This document shows positions 54,201-61,100 of a DNA stretch of 64,000 bases, piece after piece. Positions within the stretch are counted from its first letter, which is position 1. Every line of letters starts with the position of its first letter. The DNA comes from Lepidostoma basale. Taxonomy: Eukaryota > Arthropoda > Insecta > Trichoptera > Lepidostomatidae. The stretch lies in NCBI GenBank assembly GCA_022606425.2, contig JAHDVF020000219.1:62001-126000 (forward strand), read 5' to 3'. The notes under the pieces are model-generated. The model saw only the letters and a list, made by a program, of their open reading frames with translations. It had not been told where the DNA came from and made no database searches. The translations under genes and the position numbers were made by a program.

Positions 54201-56087
54201 TCAAGTCGCACGAACGAGGGAGCCAGTTAACAGGACCACTTCTGGGAATAAAGTTGTCACCAAATTGATTTTGCAATAAATTGATGGTTAAGCGCGCTGT
54301 ATGGCAAGTTGCGTCGTCTTGTTGGAACCAAATGTCGTCGATGTTTAGCTGATTAATTTTTGGAAACAAAAAATCAGTCAGTATGGCTCGATAGCGCTCG
54401 CCATTCACCGTAACGGCAGTTCCTTCCTTATTTCGAAAGAAATAAGGACCGATGATGCCGCCAGCGTGTAAATCGCACCAAACAGTCAATTTTAATGTAT
54501 GTAATGGTGATTCGTTAATGTCTTGAGGATTGTCTTTGCTCCATGTACGGCAATTTTGCTTATTGACGAAGCCATTTAACCAGAAATGAGCTTCATCGCT
54601 AAACATAATTCTTCGGTAAAAATGCTCATCTTCGGCCAGTTTTAAATTAGCCCAATCAGCAAAATAGCAACGCAAACGATGGTCATTTGGCTTTAATTCT
54701 TGCACGAGCTGTATTTTATAGGCACGTAAGCCAAGATCCTTACGTAAAATTTTCCACGTAGTCGAAGGACAAAGGCCGACAAGTTGAGAACGGCGACGAA
54801 TCGACATTTTGGCGTCTTCTTCAACACTTCGCGCTACAGCAGCAATATTCTCTTCGGTACGCATATTTCTTTGTCTTGCTGATGGTTTTGAATCGAGAAG
54901 AGTAAAATTAGTGCGAAAACGATCAATAACTGCCCGAATTGCTTGCTCACTAGGCCGATTATGTTGACCGTAAAATGGACGAAGTGCTCTATGAACTTGG
55001 CGAACAGATTTATTTTTTTCAAAGTAAATTTCCCCATTTTGGAAGCGTTGTTCTAGCGTTAAACAATTCACGATGAATTGTCAAACCTTACTGAACAGAA
55101 ATGTCAACACATTTGACATTATCAACTGTCAAACCATAGAAAACAACCAACGAAACTTTTCATGCAGCTAAAAACACCCTTTACTTACCAACACGCTGTT
55201 TTCCAAGTTAGTTGGAATATTGAAGATAAGAAAGAAATGAGATTCTTCAACTTATAATAAAGGGCAAGATTAAAGGATAACATGGTCTTGATCGAAAGCA
55301 AACGTCTTAGCTTCACAACTGTTGGATACATTATTTTAACTAACTAACTAACTAACCATCACGCCGTTTCCCCAGAGGGGTAGTCAAATAGGATAGACCG
55401 CCATACTGCTCTGTTCTGACCTACCTCTCTAGATTCCTCTACATTCATACATCGTTTCATGCACGCGCGTCGATTTCTCTGACTCCTCACATGGCCGACA
55501 TTCAATATTTGATTTATTTGATCGTGCCACGTTTTCCTCGGTCTTCCTCTATTTCTGGTACCATTTACATCATTAACATATAATTTTTTTACCATTCTTT
55601 CTTCATTCATTCTTTCCATATGTCCAAACCATTTTAATGATCCTTTCATTATTTCGTTCATGACACCATCATTCGCACCGCATTCACTTCTTATATTTTC
55701 ATTCGACACTCTATCGTACACAGAATATCCACACATTCGTCTAAGAGATCTCATTTCTACTGCATTTATTCTACTTTCATACTTCCTTTGCCAGTTCCAT
55801 GCTTCGCTTCCATACATAAGGGTCGGTAGAAGAACACCATTGTGCACTGCCATTCTAGCTTTCTAACTCGTTTTTCCACGGCTTCTCTTTCCACTAACAC
55901 TGCTTGTATACAACATTTTAAACATTATTCTCTCGTCCGTTCGTTTCACATATTGAAACCATCTCAGGGATACTTTTTTTTGGTTTTATATTAGAACATG
56001 ACTTATTTTGGAATTTATATTTGTTTCAGTAAAATCAAGGACTTGGGCAACACATTAGAAAATAACCAACCAGGGCAGGGTGTTTAA
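39256..56087 (+). CDS. NRF-C: nose resistant to fluoxetine (NRF-6)-like membrane acyltransferase, complete, 13 exons
   Basis: Exons: 39256-39457, 39536-39753, 40124-40401, 41654-41733, 43058-43248, 44425-44582, 47008-47176, 49120-49319, 50757-50901, 51338-51527, 52026-52168, 53735-53850, 56030-56087. They total 2148 nt, 715 aa plus TAA at 56085-56087. Signal peptide MKTTLVFLSLIILVKS; an upstream in-frame ATG at 39211 is less apt. NRF domain: LDVSWNLPEPQGAPRSDCER, MWDASARAPSGLL.GN, WDECV, QYCIA, GFCAPASCNHTEL and YLC. AT3 domain: LNGLRMISILYVVMGHRFMY, VVDNFFLISGIL, PVYIMAIMYTANVLPLMGSG, FHYFLISLSVLWLLR, SHTRASPYLIGLFTGYLL, APLARLGYGVFLVH and FVEAPCRG. Exons 2-7 and 10-11 equal NRF-B in length, so the genes are tandem paralogues. 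The exon 4 donor (gtggta) is weak. A possible poly(A) signal AATAAA is at 56144-56149. No disabling change seen; the substrate is unknown. Confidence 0.94.
39770..39960 (-). repeat. LINE 3'-end-like fragment in NRF-C intron 2
   Basis: CATCATCAGTCATTAGTCCT, TTGTTGGACATAGGTCTCCC and CTCCACTCAGTGTC.TTGACC are typical of reverse-strand LINE C-terminal ends. One short frame, no intact motif. It begins about 15 bp after the exon 2 donor. Confidence 0.55.
40440..40905. mobile_element. Foldback element carrying a PIF1/Helitron-like helicase fragment
   Basis: The left arm (about 40470-40590) and right arm (about 40786-40900) are near-perfect inverted copies: AATAAAACGATGTTTTTTAA, CCACTTTTGTCTTTATT, GACAGCGACCGGTTTCGCCA, GGCTCGCTGGCATCGACAGA. 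Between them are about 195 bp of other sequence with a helicase-like reading frame. Arm-only relatives: 6800-6935, 56452-56545, 57135-57205 and 61595-61700. Confidence 0.85.
40648..40767 (+). pseudogene. PIF1-like helicase C-terminal fragment (Helitron/Polinton type)
   Basis: The frame reads MCRYVLFAMTINKSQSQSLG, VCGLNLENECFSHGPLYLV. This matches the conserved end of PIF1-family helicases (pattern FAMTINKSQGQ(S/T)L..G..L....FSHGQLYVA.SR) as encoded by Helitrons and some other large elements. It is cut at the point where the SRV motif should follow and runs into the right foldback arm. Confidence 0.78.
40936..41050 (-). mobile_element. SINE-T fragment, reverse strand
   Basis: (CTAA)n CCATCACGCCGTCTCCCCGA, then GTCACACTTTAACCGATGCG and CTTCTCTTTTCGCCC, broken off there. 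In NRF-C intron 3. Confidence 0.78.
41110..41640. other. Remainder of NRF-C intron 3
   Basis: 41125-41250 resembles a LINE 3' fragment (GGCGCCACCTCTC, TTTTGCCTCCTCTAC, CTGGCTCCTGTCCCTGG; compare 47215-47270). 41340-41450 is unidentified. No exon candidate. Confidence 0.5.
41880..42195. repeat. MITE piece and (AAT)n in NRF-C intron 4
   Basis: 41860-41935 matches the GAATGAAAACG.CTGTTTTCTAG / GGGAATGACATGT MITE family seen complete at 61779-61936. 41938-41960 is (AAT)n. The rest is AT-rich and unassigned. Confidence 0.6.
42200..42685 (+). mobile_element. LINE-T fragment
   Basis: GAAGCGAAGCATGGAACTGG through GGGAGCGCCGTGATGGTTAG plus TTAGTTAG. Several stops. In NRF-C intron 4. Confidence 0.85.
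42815..42910 (-). mobile_element. LINE fragment (F2-like RT C-terminal end)
   Basis: The minus strand reads LYEALVRSNLEYGSIIWDPR, a common non-LTR RT C-terminal phrase; only about 30 codons. Confidence 0.6.
43258..43395 (-). mobile_element. LINE-T tail fragment next to a splice donor
   Basis: ACTAACTAACTAACAATCAC onward, a worn 3' end beginning only 9 bp after the NRF-C exon 5 boundary (43248). A further worn piece of the same orientation is at 43655-43800. Confidence 0.7.
43805..44140 (-). mobile_element. LINE fragment (family F5), 116-codon frame
   Basis: SNAVLWTMTGEKPIREQVAK, RKWLWIGHTLRRNPACIAQG, ALDWFPMWGKKKRGRPRATS, RRTLQDEVKAAGLTWDDVRH, LEALCTTEV. The cleanest F5 copy. Confidence 0.85.
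44630..44895 (-). mobile_element. LINE-T fragment with (CAA)n tail
   Basis: (CAA)n ACCATCACGCCGTTTCACC, then complement of the family 3' coding end. Same tail type as 20880-21760. Confidence 0.8.
45230..45410 (+). mobile_element. SINE-T copy (best preserved)
   Basis: From GATCGAAGTGTGCGCGGGAG through TTGGTGGCGATGAGGTTCGC, ACCGCGTCTCCCGCGGGGCG, GAGTGCCGCATCGGTTAAAG, then the LINE-T-like end and GGTTAGTTAGTTAGTTAG. An upstream AT-rich segment (44925-45225) has repeated AAAAACGGTGGAT.CGTG.AAC words, also seen at 17370-17470, and may be part of the unit. Confidence 0.83.
45411..45660 (-). mobile_element. LINE-T fragment, reverse strand
   Basis: CTTAACCATTCTTTCTCCAT, CCATATGTCCGAACCAACGC, to AGAACTTCAATGTGAACGGC. 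The 3' part is missing: it starts directly at the SINE-T tail. Confidence 0.78.
45765..45960 (-). mobile_element. tRNA-derived SINE, reverse strand
   Basis: TAGCTATTATATTGATTCTC, GACATGTGATAGGTAGCC, ACCAGACCAAAGACAGTGTG, and a good B box (complement of GGAATCGAACCCGGGACC, 45888-45905). The A box region CCACTCTGCCATGAAGG is changed from consensus. Confidence 0.82.
46108..46138. repeat. (GATA)n microsatellite
   Basis: About seven GATA units with one TATA interruption, directly before the large foldback element. Confidence 0.9.
46150..46905. mobile_element. Large foldback element (family FB2), about 0.75 kb
   Basis: Arms of roughly 300 bp are inverted copies: CACACTGGATCCAT / ATGGATCCAGTGTG (with changes), CATGGACTTAGGGGTCGA / TCGACCCCTAAGTCCATG, TGTGTGATTCCAAACCAC / GTGGTTTGGAATCACACA, AACTGCTAATTTCCAAGAAA / TTTCTTGGAAATTAGCAGTT, GGTGGATACGTCAAAACCAA / TTGGTTTTGACGTATCCACC. 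The central part (about 46480-46580) is unpaired. An ORF that runs through its right arm into NRF-C exon 7 is accidental. It ends about 100 bp before exon 7. Confidence 0.87.
47180..47525. repeat. LINE debris in NRF-C intron 7
   Basis: 47215-47370 resembles the LINE 3' fragment at 41125-41250. 47440-47505 (+) encodes MSEMKTFRNIAGKTLRDRI of family F4. Neither is complete. Confidence 0.6.
47600..48240 (-). mobile_element. LINE-T fragment with reverse transcriptase core
   Basis: The longest RT piece in the window. The frame 48238 to about 47620 encodes MKACDYMNREKLWKILSEYG, YTESTASVRVNGDLTAWFDI, NIGVKQGYVMSPWLFNLYMN (RT block with the GV(K/R)QG..(L/M)SP motif), then LLYADDAILLADNEHELQVL (catalytic YADD), NDLMMNVNKSKVMIFEKKET and FVYLGSIFTRDERVKKDIER. 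No stop through the RT part. It is the source for identifying LINE-T as a non-LTR retrotransposon. Clade uncertain; short tandem tails are common in RTE-like lineages. Confidence 0.9.
48445..49075 (-). mobile_element. LINE-T fragment, reverse strand
   Basis: ACTAACTAACTTACCATCAC start, family C-terminus in broken frames, extending 5' into TTGCGATAACAACTTTAAGT and GCCCCAACCCTTCTTTCAAT (the region between YADD and the C-terminus). It ends about 45 bp before NRF-C exon 8. Confidence 0.85.
49320..49965. other. First part of NRF-C intron 8
   Basis: AT-rich. Contains a CATTTGATAATC MITE-like piece (about 49500-49660) and a LINE 3'-like fragment at 49690-49850 (CTACAGCCCATACCGAGCC, CTCCTCCTGTCCTCCGCTTC). 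No exon candidate. Confidence 0.5.
49970..50445 (+). mobile_element. LINE fragment (family F3), plus strand
   Basis: CVLPVGTYGLETVTLSKQSA, EKLRVAQRTIERAMLGISLR, then after a stop IAGHVARSSDEKWTRRLLTW, GRPQLRWKDDLNRHVGITWM and EEDFVQEWT. It ends in (GAA)n. It corresponds base for base in order to the complement of 13498-14030. Confidence 0.85.
50575..50715 (-). repeat. LINE 3'-end-like fragment
   Basis: TCGATTGCTGGATATAGGTC, TTTTCTTCCACTCGCCCCTA and ATGCAGGTCGTTCCAGCTAT are typical reverse-strand LINE C-terminal text. About 45 bp upstream of NRF-C exon 9. Confidence 0.55.
51165..51278. mobile_element. Hairpin mini-element flanked by TTAA
   Basis: TTAA, then CTGTTTAATTGAAACAC, about 70 bp of AT-rich spacer, then the exact complement GTGTTTCAATTAAACAG, then TTAA. 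TTAA is the duplicated target of piggyBac-type elements, though the CTG terminus is not the usual CC(C/Y). Between NRF-C exons 9 and 10. Confidence 0.6.
51560..51960 (-). mobile_element. LINE fragment (family F8), RT C-terminal end
   Basis: The minus strand reads, in shifted frames, GTEEDVTSRINKAKEAFAML, RPVWGSSIIARKLKLQIFNS and SAKSVLTACTD. In intact relatives this region ends KSVLLYGSETW. Between NRF-C exons 10 and 11. Confidence 0.75.
52230..52680. mobile_element. FB1 foldback-related copy
   Basis: AATGTATCTCAATATAGACG, GTGGTGGCCGAGGCGCTTAC, ATGACCTGTCATTGGTTGGG, AGCGATCGCTTTATGT, then CATCTTCGTCTCTATTGAGA and CAATGGGTAAAATCCAGTAT on the other arm. Arms are partial. Between NRF-C exons 11 and 12. 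Confidence 0.78.
52703..53135 (+). mobile_element. tRNA-derived SINE split by a hAT MITE
   Basis: Left piece 52703-52787: TTCGTGGCCGAGTGGTAAGT (A box) and GGATTCGATTGCCGCGATGG (B box, one change). Right piece from 52994: CACTCTCTTTGGTCATGTGT, TAGATTAGCTACCTATCACA, TTTACATCGATTTGCCTCGC. The interruption, 52788-52993, is a hAT MITE. Confidence 0.87.
52780..53001. mobile_element. hAT MITE copy 3 with perfect 8-bp target duplication
   Basis: The element is 52788-52993: CAGTGGCGGTACTCCCATAG to GGGAGTACCGCCGCTG. Flanks are ATTGTAAC on both sides, perfect. Removing the element and one ATTGTAAC restores the SINE. Confidence 0.93.
53150..53690. repeat. LINE debris (F4-like then F7-like) before NRF-C exon 12
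   Basis: 53165-53420 (+) shows decayed F4 text (RTVEKKPLRPIVGRTLRDG, RREHVERM, TPKRRRTPDRPPKK). 53560-53680 (-) shares CTGTGCCAG.C.GAACAA, TTGATATT.TCGAGCCAGGA and TCTTCC.A.ACCGCG with 30910-31010 (F7). Confidence 0.7.
53877..55181 (-). mobile_element. Tc1/mariner element of DD41D type, full length (about 1.3 kb)
   Basis: Short inverted ends GGGTGTTTTT / AAAAACACCC with TA flanks (53875-53876; 55182-55183). It encodes one transposase on the minus strand. It lies in the last NRF-C intron, opposite to gene orientation. Confidence 0.85.
53986..55071 (-). pseudogene. DD41D Tc1/mariner transposase, 362-codon frame with two nonsense changes
   Basis: The frame is unshifted from ATG 55071 to TAA 53986. 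Codons 1-297 are open; codon 298 is TAG where the family has Trp (LDYFL then W), and a second Trp codon is TGA (VLKN then ADR). N-terminal helix-turn-helix: LEQRFQNGEIYFEKNKSVRQ, PSEQAIRAVIDRFRTNFTLL, STTWKILRKDLGLRAYKIQL. Catalytic blocks: IMFSDEAHF, WFQQDDATCHTARL and RSCDLTPLDYF. The second and third Asp are separated by 41 residues, unlike the 34 of mariner or the E of Tc1. Two TGG-to-stop transitions without frameshift suggest recent death. Confidence 0.9.
55338..55865 (-). mobile_element. LINE-T fragment with 164-codon open frame
   Basis: From (CTAA)n CCATCACGCCGTTTCC to the complement of ATGGCAGTGCACAATGG. The frame 55853-55359 is uninterrupted: MAVHNGVLLPTLMYGSEAWN, YDRVSNENIRSECGANDGVM, SLKWFGHMERMNEERMVKKL, RNRGRPRKTWHDQINQILNV, ending YPSGETA. 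The most complete C-terminal copy in the window. Confidence 0.9.
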
Positions 56088-56549
56088 ATTATATAAACAA
56101 CATTTAAAAATAAAAATTTAGACTTTAGTAAACGTGGGCATTTAATAAAACAAACATATGATTTTATTTTTTCTATATTCGCCATACTTTGTGTTGTGAT
56201 GATGCTTTATTTCTCTTTTTTATATATTTTGTATATACAACACTTAAATTAAAAAAATAAAATTACATAGACATGTTTCGGACAACCAGTCCTTCTTCAG
56301 TGATACATATTTTAAGATACATATTTAAAATATTATAAAATTAATATACAAAGTATATAAAAAAGAAAAAGAAAAATATAAATATAAAATTATGTTTAGA
56401 ATTCTATTAGACATTATTAATTAAGAAGTAGAATCAAGGATACATTATTATAATAATTAAATAAAACGATACTTCTGCTTATTGTATTTATTTCGACAGC
56501 GACCGATTTCGCCAGACTAGCTGGCATTGTCAGACCAGTCTTTGCGCAT

Positions 56550-57140
56550 AAATCTGGCAAAAGAAGGATGAAAGTAGAATAAATGCAGTATAAACGAGAT
56601 CTCTTAGACGAATGTGTGGATAATCTGTGTATGATAGAGTGTAGAATGAAAATAAAAGTGAATACAGTGCGAATGAAAGTGTTATGAACAAAATAATGAA
56701 AGAAGCATTTAGATGGTTCGGATACATGTAAATAATGAATCAAGAAATAATCGTTTATACGATATGTTGATGGTGTAAATGGAGTGTGTTCGTAAGAAGG
56801 GCGGAATGGGGAATGCTGTTAACATAAAGCGATCGCTTGACAGGTCATAAGTCCTGTAAACACCTCGACCACCATATTCTGTTTCCAAAAAACAATTTAT
56901 AATACATCTTCGTCTCTATTGAGATACAATCAATCCTTAAAGATGTAAATGGAACTAGAAAAAGAGAAAGATCGCGGAAAACGTGGCACGATCAAATAAA
57001 TCAAATATTAATATGAAGAATCTGAGAAATCTACGTCCGTGCATGACACGATGCATGAGTGTTAAGTAAGCGAAAGAAGTCTGGAATGTCTGGAAAGAAA
57101 AGTCTGGCACTCCCTATCGGGAGACGGCATAATAGTTGAT
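56550..57140 (+). mobile_element. LINE-T fragment interrupted by an FB1 piece
   Basis: Left part 56550-56785 (GGCAAAAGAAGGATGAAAGT to GATGGTGTAAATGGA). Right part from about 56941 (AGATGTAAATGGAACTAGAA) to GGGAGACGGCATAATAGTT. The insertion 56786-56940 is flanked by TGTAAATGGA on both sides, a 10-bp duplication. Confidence 0.78.
56786..56940. mobile_element. FB1-derived single-arm insertion
   Basis: TTCGTAAGAAGGGCGGAATG, CATAAAGCGATCGCTTGACA, GGTCATAAGTCCTGTAAACA, CCTCGACCACCATATTCTGT, CATCTTCGTCTCTATTGAGA. This is one arm of the FB1 family alone, inserted in LINE-T. Confidence 0.75.
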
Positions 57141-57212
57141 CATTATTTAAAATGAACTTCTATCAATAGATTTCAGTAAAATCATTAGATTATCTTAAAA
57201 ATAATAAGTTAT

Positions 57213-57580
57213 TAGGTGTATAACTTTGCTTCCGCCGTTTTTTCCGAAATTCGAGGCTTTATCGTAAAAAACTGGTTATACATTTATGATTCAAAGTATT
57301 GTCCATCGCTGGCCACTACTTTCTCCCATCTTTCGGGCAGCATACGAATTCCGCGTTGAAAAAACTGGTCATCTTTTGAAGCGATCCACGAATCGATCCA
57401 ATTTTTTACTTCTTCATAAGACCGGAAGTGCTGATCAGCTAGGCCGTGTGCCATTGATCGAAACAAGTGATAGTCCGAGGGAGCAACGTCTGGAGAATAC
57501 GGCGGGTGGGGTAGGACTTCCTATTTCAAAGTTTCCAAGTATGTCTTGACCACTTTCGCAACATGGGGTCGAGCATTGTC
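57213..57580 (-). pseudogene. Mariner C-terminal fragment, reverse strand
   Basis: Left terminus AGGTGTATAACTTTGCTTCC after TT. The minus strand encodes, with a frame change, a SPDVAPSDYHLFRSMAHGLA-like region, then DQHFRSYEEVKNWIDSWIAS, KDDQFFQRGIRMLPERWEKV and VASDGQYFES. It is the last part of a mariner transposase of a different subfamily from that at 35872; the N-terminal part is lost. Confidence 0.83.
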
Positions 57581-57662
57581 ATGCTGTTCATGAGAATAAA
57601 GTATCAGGAAATTGTGATTTAATTTGCCCGTGCTGAATATGCAAACAAATAATTTAAAATTT

Positions 57663-57862
57663 GTAGGACTACAAACAAACAAACAAACAAACCATCACGC
57701 CGTTTCCCCGCAGGGGTAGGCAGAGAGAATGGACCGCCAGACTACTCTATCCTGGCAAACCTCTCTAACTTCCTCCACATTCATACAACGAGTCATACAC
57801 GCACGTCGATTCCTCCGACTTCTAACATGACCAACCTTTAAAATTTTGATTAATTTTGTCAT
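57663..57862 (-). mobile_element. LINE-T fragment with (CAAA)n tail
   Basis: (CAAA)n CCATCACGCCGTTTCCCCG, then the 3' coding end down to TTTGATTAATTTTGTCAT. Tail type differs from the usual (CTAA)n. Confidence 0.8.
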
Positions 57863-57864
57863 TG

Positions 57865-58080
57865 TAGGACTATCCTTACCTAATAGTTATGCTAAAAATG
57901 AATGGAGAGCTTGTTTAAAACAGTGTGGCACAGCTTTAAAGGCCATAACAGAAAGTGCCTACCAGAAAGGTTTCGAAGAGTGGGAAAAACGCTGGCATAT
58001 GTGTATTTCATCCAATAAGGGATACTTTGAAGGCGACAAAATAAATATTGATGAATATTGAAATATATTGCGTTTTAGTT
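57865..58080 (+). pseudogene. Mariner C-terminal fragment, plus strand
   Basis: KNEWRACLKQCGTALKAITE, SAYQKGFEEWEKRWHMCISS, NKGYFEGDKINIDEY, stop. The pattern F..W..RW..CI...G.YFEGD is the mariner C-terminus. Only about 60 codons, adjacent to the NRF-D 3' end. Confidence 0.75.
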
Positions 58081-58135
58081 ACAATTTCCTGGTACATTAT
58101 TGTCATAGTGGTATAATACTAAATATCTTAAGCAA

Positions 58136-61100
58136 TTATTCCGGTTGTATGTCTTTATTATTTAAAACCATTGAAATATTCGTATCTTCTGTCACAATGT
58201 CTTGAACACGGTCCTTATTATTTTTCTTGTGTTTCCTGCAATAAAAAAAACTTTCAATCATTATATTTCATATCTACTTTGTGTTGTGGATTCACGTTTT
58301 AATTAATAACAATTGAAAAAAAAGCTTCATTTTCATAACACTATATAAGACTTTTCACAATCATGTTTCGGACCGCACACATCCTTTCTCGGTTTAGGAA
58401 TTTGAAAAACAACTGTTAAAATTTTTGGAATGTCTTTAATATGAATGTGTTAAATTATTTTATAAACAAAATTAAAGTTTTTTCATCGTGGTTCTAGTAA
58501 TAATAAGAAATTAAATTGTGTTAGATGCGATCGAGGCTAGGATAATCTTCACAAGAGAAAGGATAATTCGTTAAATGTTAATAATAATCTTACTTACCTA
58601 AAGGGGAGAGCAATGATCATCTTGGCCAGAGCCCGGCATGGCGCTTCCACAAACAGGTACAAAATGAAAGAACCAGCAAATGAAAACAGAAGAGTGCCAC
58701 CCCCTTGCAACATCTGAAAATACATTAAATATATTATAAGATATATCAGTAGGCCAATCTCCACAGTCACTAGTAACTTTGATATAAAAGTGGAAGACAG
58801 GAGAGGAATGATGGCTGAAAGCCTCTGTTATGTCTCTGTCCCAAGAACCAGTTATTTTTATAAAGTAAACGAAATATGTTTTTAATCATTGGTATTAAAA
58901 TTAATTTAACAATCTTCAACATGAGCAGTAAGTAACTCATTATTATGTAGAAAGAATCTGGTAGTAGAGTTTATTCACAAATTGAAATGCGGTGATAGTT
59001 TTTGCAATTTGATTGGTTGCCGAGTCAAATAAGCCGCGCGGCGTCAGTACGTTCCGAGACATGGAGGGAGCCGCACGTGTTTGGCATTCTTTGGAATCTC
59101 GTATACTCGGTGATTCGAAAAATACTCGTTTTGCAGGAGTGTTTTTGAAATATTATTTTTATTATTGATTAATCCCATATTGACCGAGTCAGCTCTGTAC
59201 AGTTTAAATACATAATCCAGAAAGAAATTTTATAATGTACTAGAGATCAAATATTGTACCTGCAAGGATCAATCTAATATTGTAATAATAAAAACCAATA
59301 AAGGAAAAAAGTATCAATATTATTATTAGTCTCACCCTTAGTCGCTTTTCCAAGAAAAAATTAAAAAGCAAATTATAATTTTAATGAACTTAATTTTGAT
59401 AATTATTACAATTAAGCGAATTGCATTTTTGTTAATAAAAAATAATAAAAATAACATGATTATTTATTTCAATATTTGAAAATACGATAGAATTTTATTT
59501 TTATTTTCCAATCATAAAAAAATAAAATAAAAAAAGATTTTTTGTAAACGCACTGTCATTCATACTATTGCAAACGATCTCCCTGTCGTGAACGGACTCT
59601 ATCTAGTCTTGAACCCATGTCCCCTAGATCAGGAGCCAAAGGTTCTATTCCTTGGACCAACACTCGATCCCTTCGGGCGTTACGCTTTAATTTAATCATT
59701 ATTTATTCATTTATTCTTTCCATGTATCCAAACCATCTTAATGATTCGCACTAAGTATATATATTTTGTCATACATGTTTCATTATCATTAGGTTATTTT
59801 ATTTTTTATACTTACAACAGTGAAGACGTCTATATACTGAGCTTGCCTTATGGTCATAAAGGTAAGAGCTTGCACAACCACGTGTATCAAATAGACTCCA
59901 TAGACAAGACGCGCTAGCGGAGCCCACGGATACCAACCGAAGAATGATCTGACAAAAGCTGAAAGCAAACAGAGACAACCGAATGTAATTTTAAGCAAGT
60001 GTGCCCTAACCTCACAAGGACTCGTTCCTGACGAGTTCCGCCAATTACCCGAAACTATTATAGGACGCAGCGGTGCCCTTTCGTCAGCTTAGTTTATTTT
60101 ATTATATATATTTTTGTATACAACGTAGAAGGTTACCCGCCGCTTACCCGAAGTTTTTATAGGACGCAGGGGCGCCCCTTCGTCAGCTTCGCTCATACAA
60201 TCCCCAGGCCCGCCCCCCATCTAGGCGGGACTTACATTACCTGGTGAATGCACCATTCCAGGAAAAAAAGCAAAAGGCCAAAGGGTATCTAGGCCACATT
60301 TAATCTAGTTTAATTTCAATCCACTTCTATGCCCGATCTCACAAAACAGAGCAAAATATGGTAGGTACATGATTTTATGTCCTATAATAGAATTGGCAAA
60401 AACCCGGCTTGCGTAAGAAATTTTGAATGAAAACCTTCAAATCTAAGTAATCATGCCCTCGTATAAACCAACAACCCACCAAATCACATTCCAACAATGT
60501 TTCCATCAGATGTAAGAGGAATGGCCACAAGACCTGAACCTCTGTAAGCCAGAAGATGTTTTGATTCATACGCAAGCCTGTCTTCTGGGCTTCTATGGGA
60601 GTATCGCCACTGATGGTGAGGATCAACAAGTCTTTAGAACCAAACTACTGAATATAATTTGTTTTTAGCTATTATATTGATTCTCATGACATATTATAGG
60701 TAGCTAGTCTATCGCCATTTTATAACTAACTAACCATCACGCCGTCTCCCCGGAGGGATAGGCAGAAAGAATGGAACGCCACACTGTTCTGTCCTGACAT
60801 ACTTCTCTCGCTTCCTCTACATTCATACATCTTGTAATGCACGCACGTCGATTTCTTCGACTCAATATTTGATGAATTTGATCGTGCCACATTTGCCTCG
60901 GCCTTTCTCTATTTCTAGCTCCGATCACGCGGTTTACCTTCTTCACAATTATTTTTTCACTCATTATTTCCATTACTCCTCAGGGAGACGGCGTGATAGT
61001 TGGTTAGTTAGTTAGTTAGTTAGTTTAATATATTTGAATGTACTGGACTTACGGACTTCTCCGAGTGTGCAGCAAAGTACGAGAACGCAGAAAGCCAAGG

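Larger units (their letters stand above)
56088..58135. other. Intergenic region between converging NRF-C and NRF-D
   Basis: Only 2.05 kb separates the two stop codons. It holds the likely NRF-C poly(A) signal (56144-56149), a foldback arm (56452-56545), a LINE-T copy split by an FB1 piece (56550-57140), two mariner pieces and a further LINE-T fragment. No gene of its own. Confidence 0.65.

Noticed and set aside
55359..55853. 164-codon ORF as an independent host gene
   Set aside because: It is the C-terminal part of LINE-T, present in many damaged copies and ending at the retrotransposon tail.
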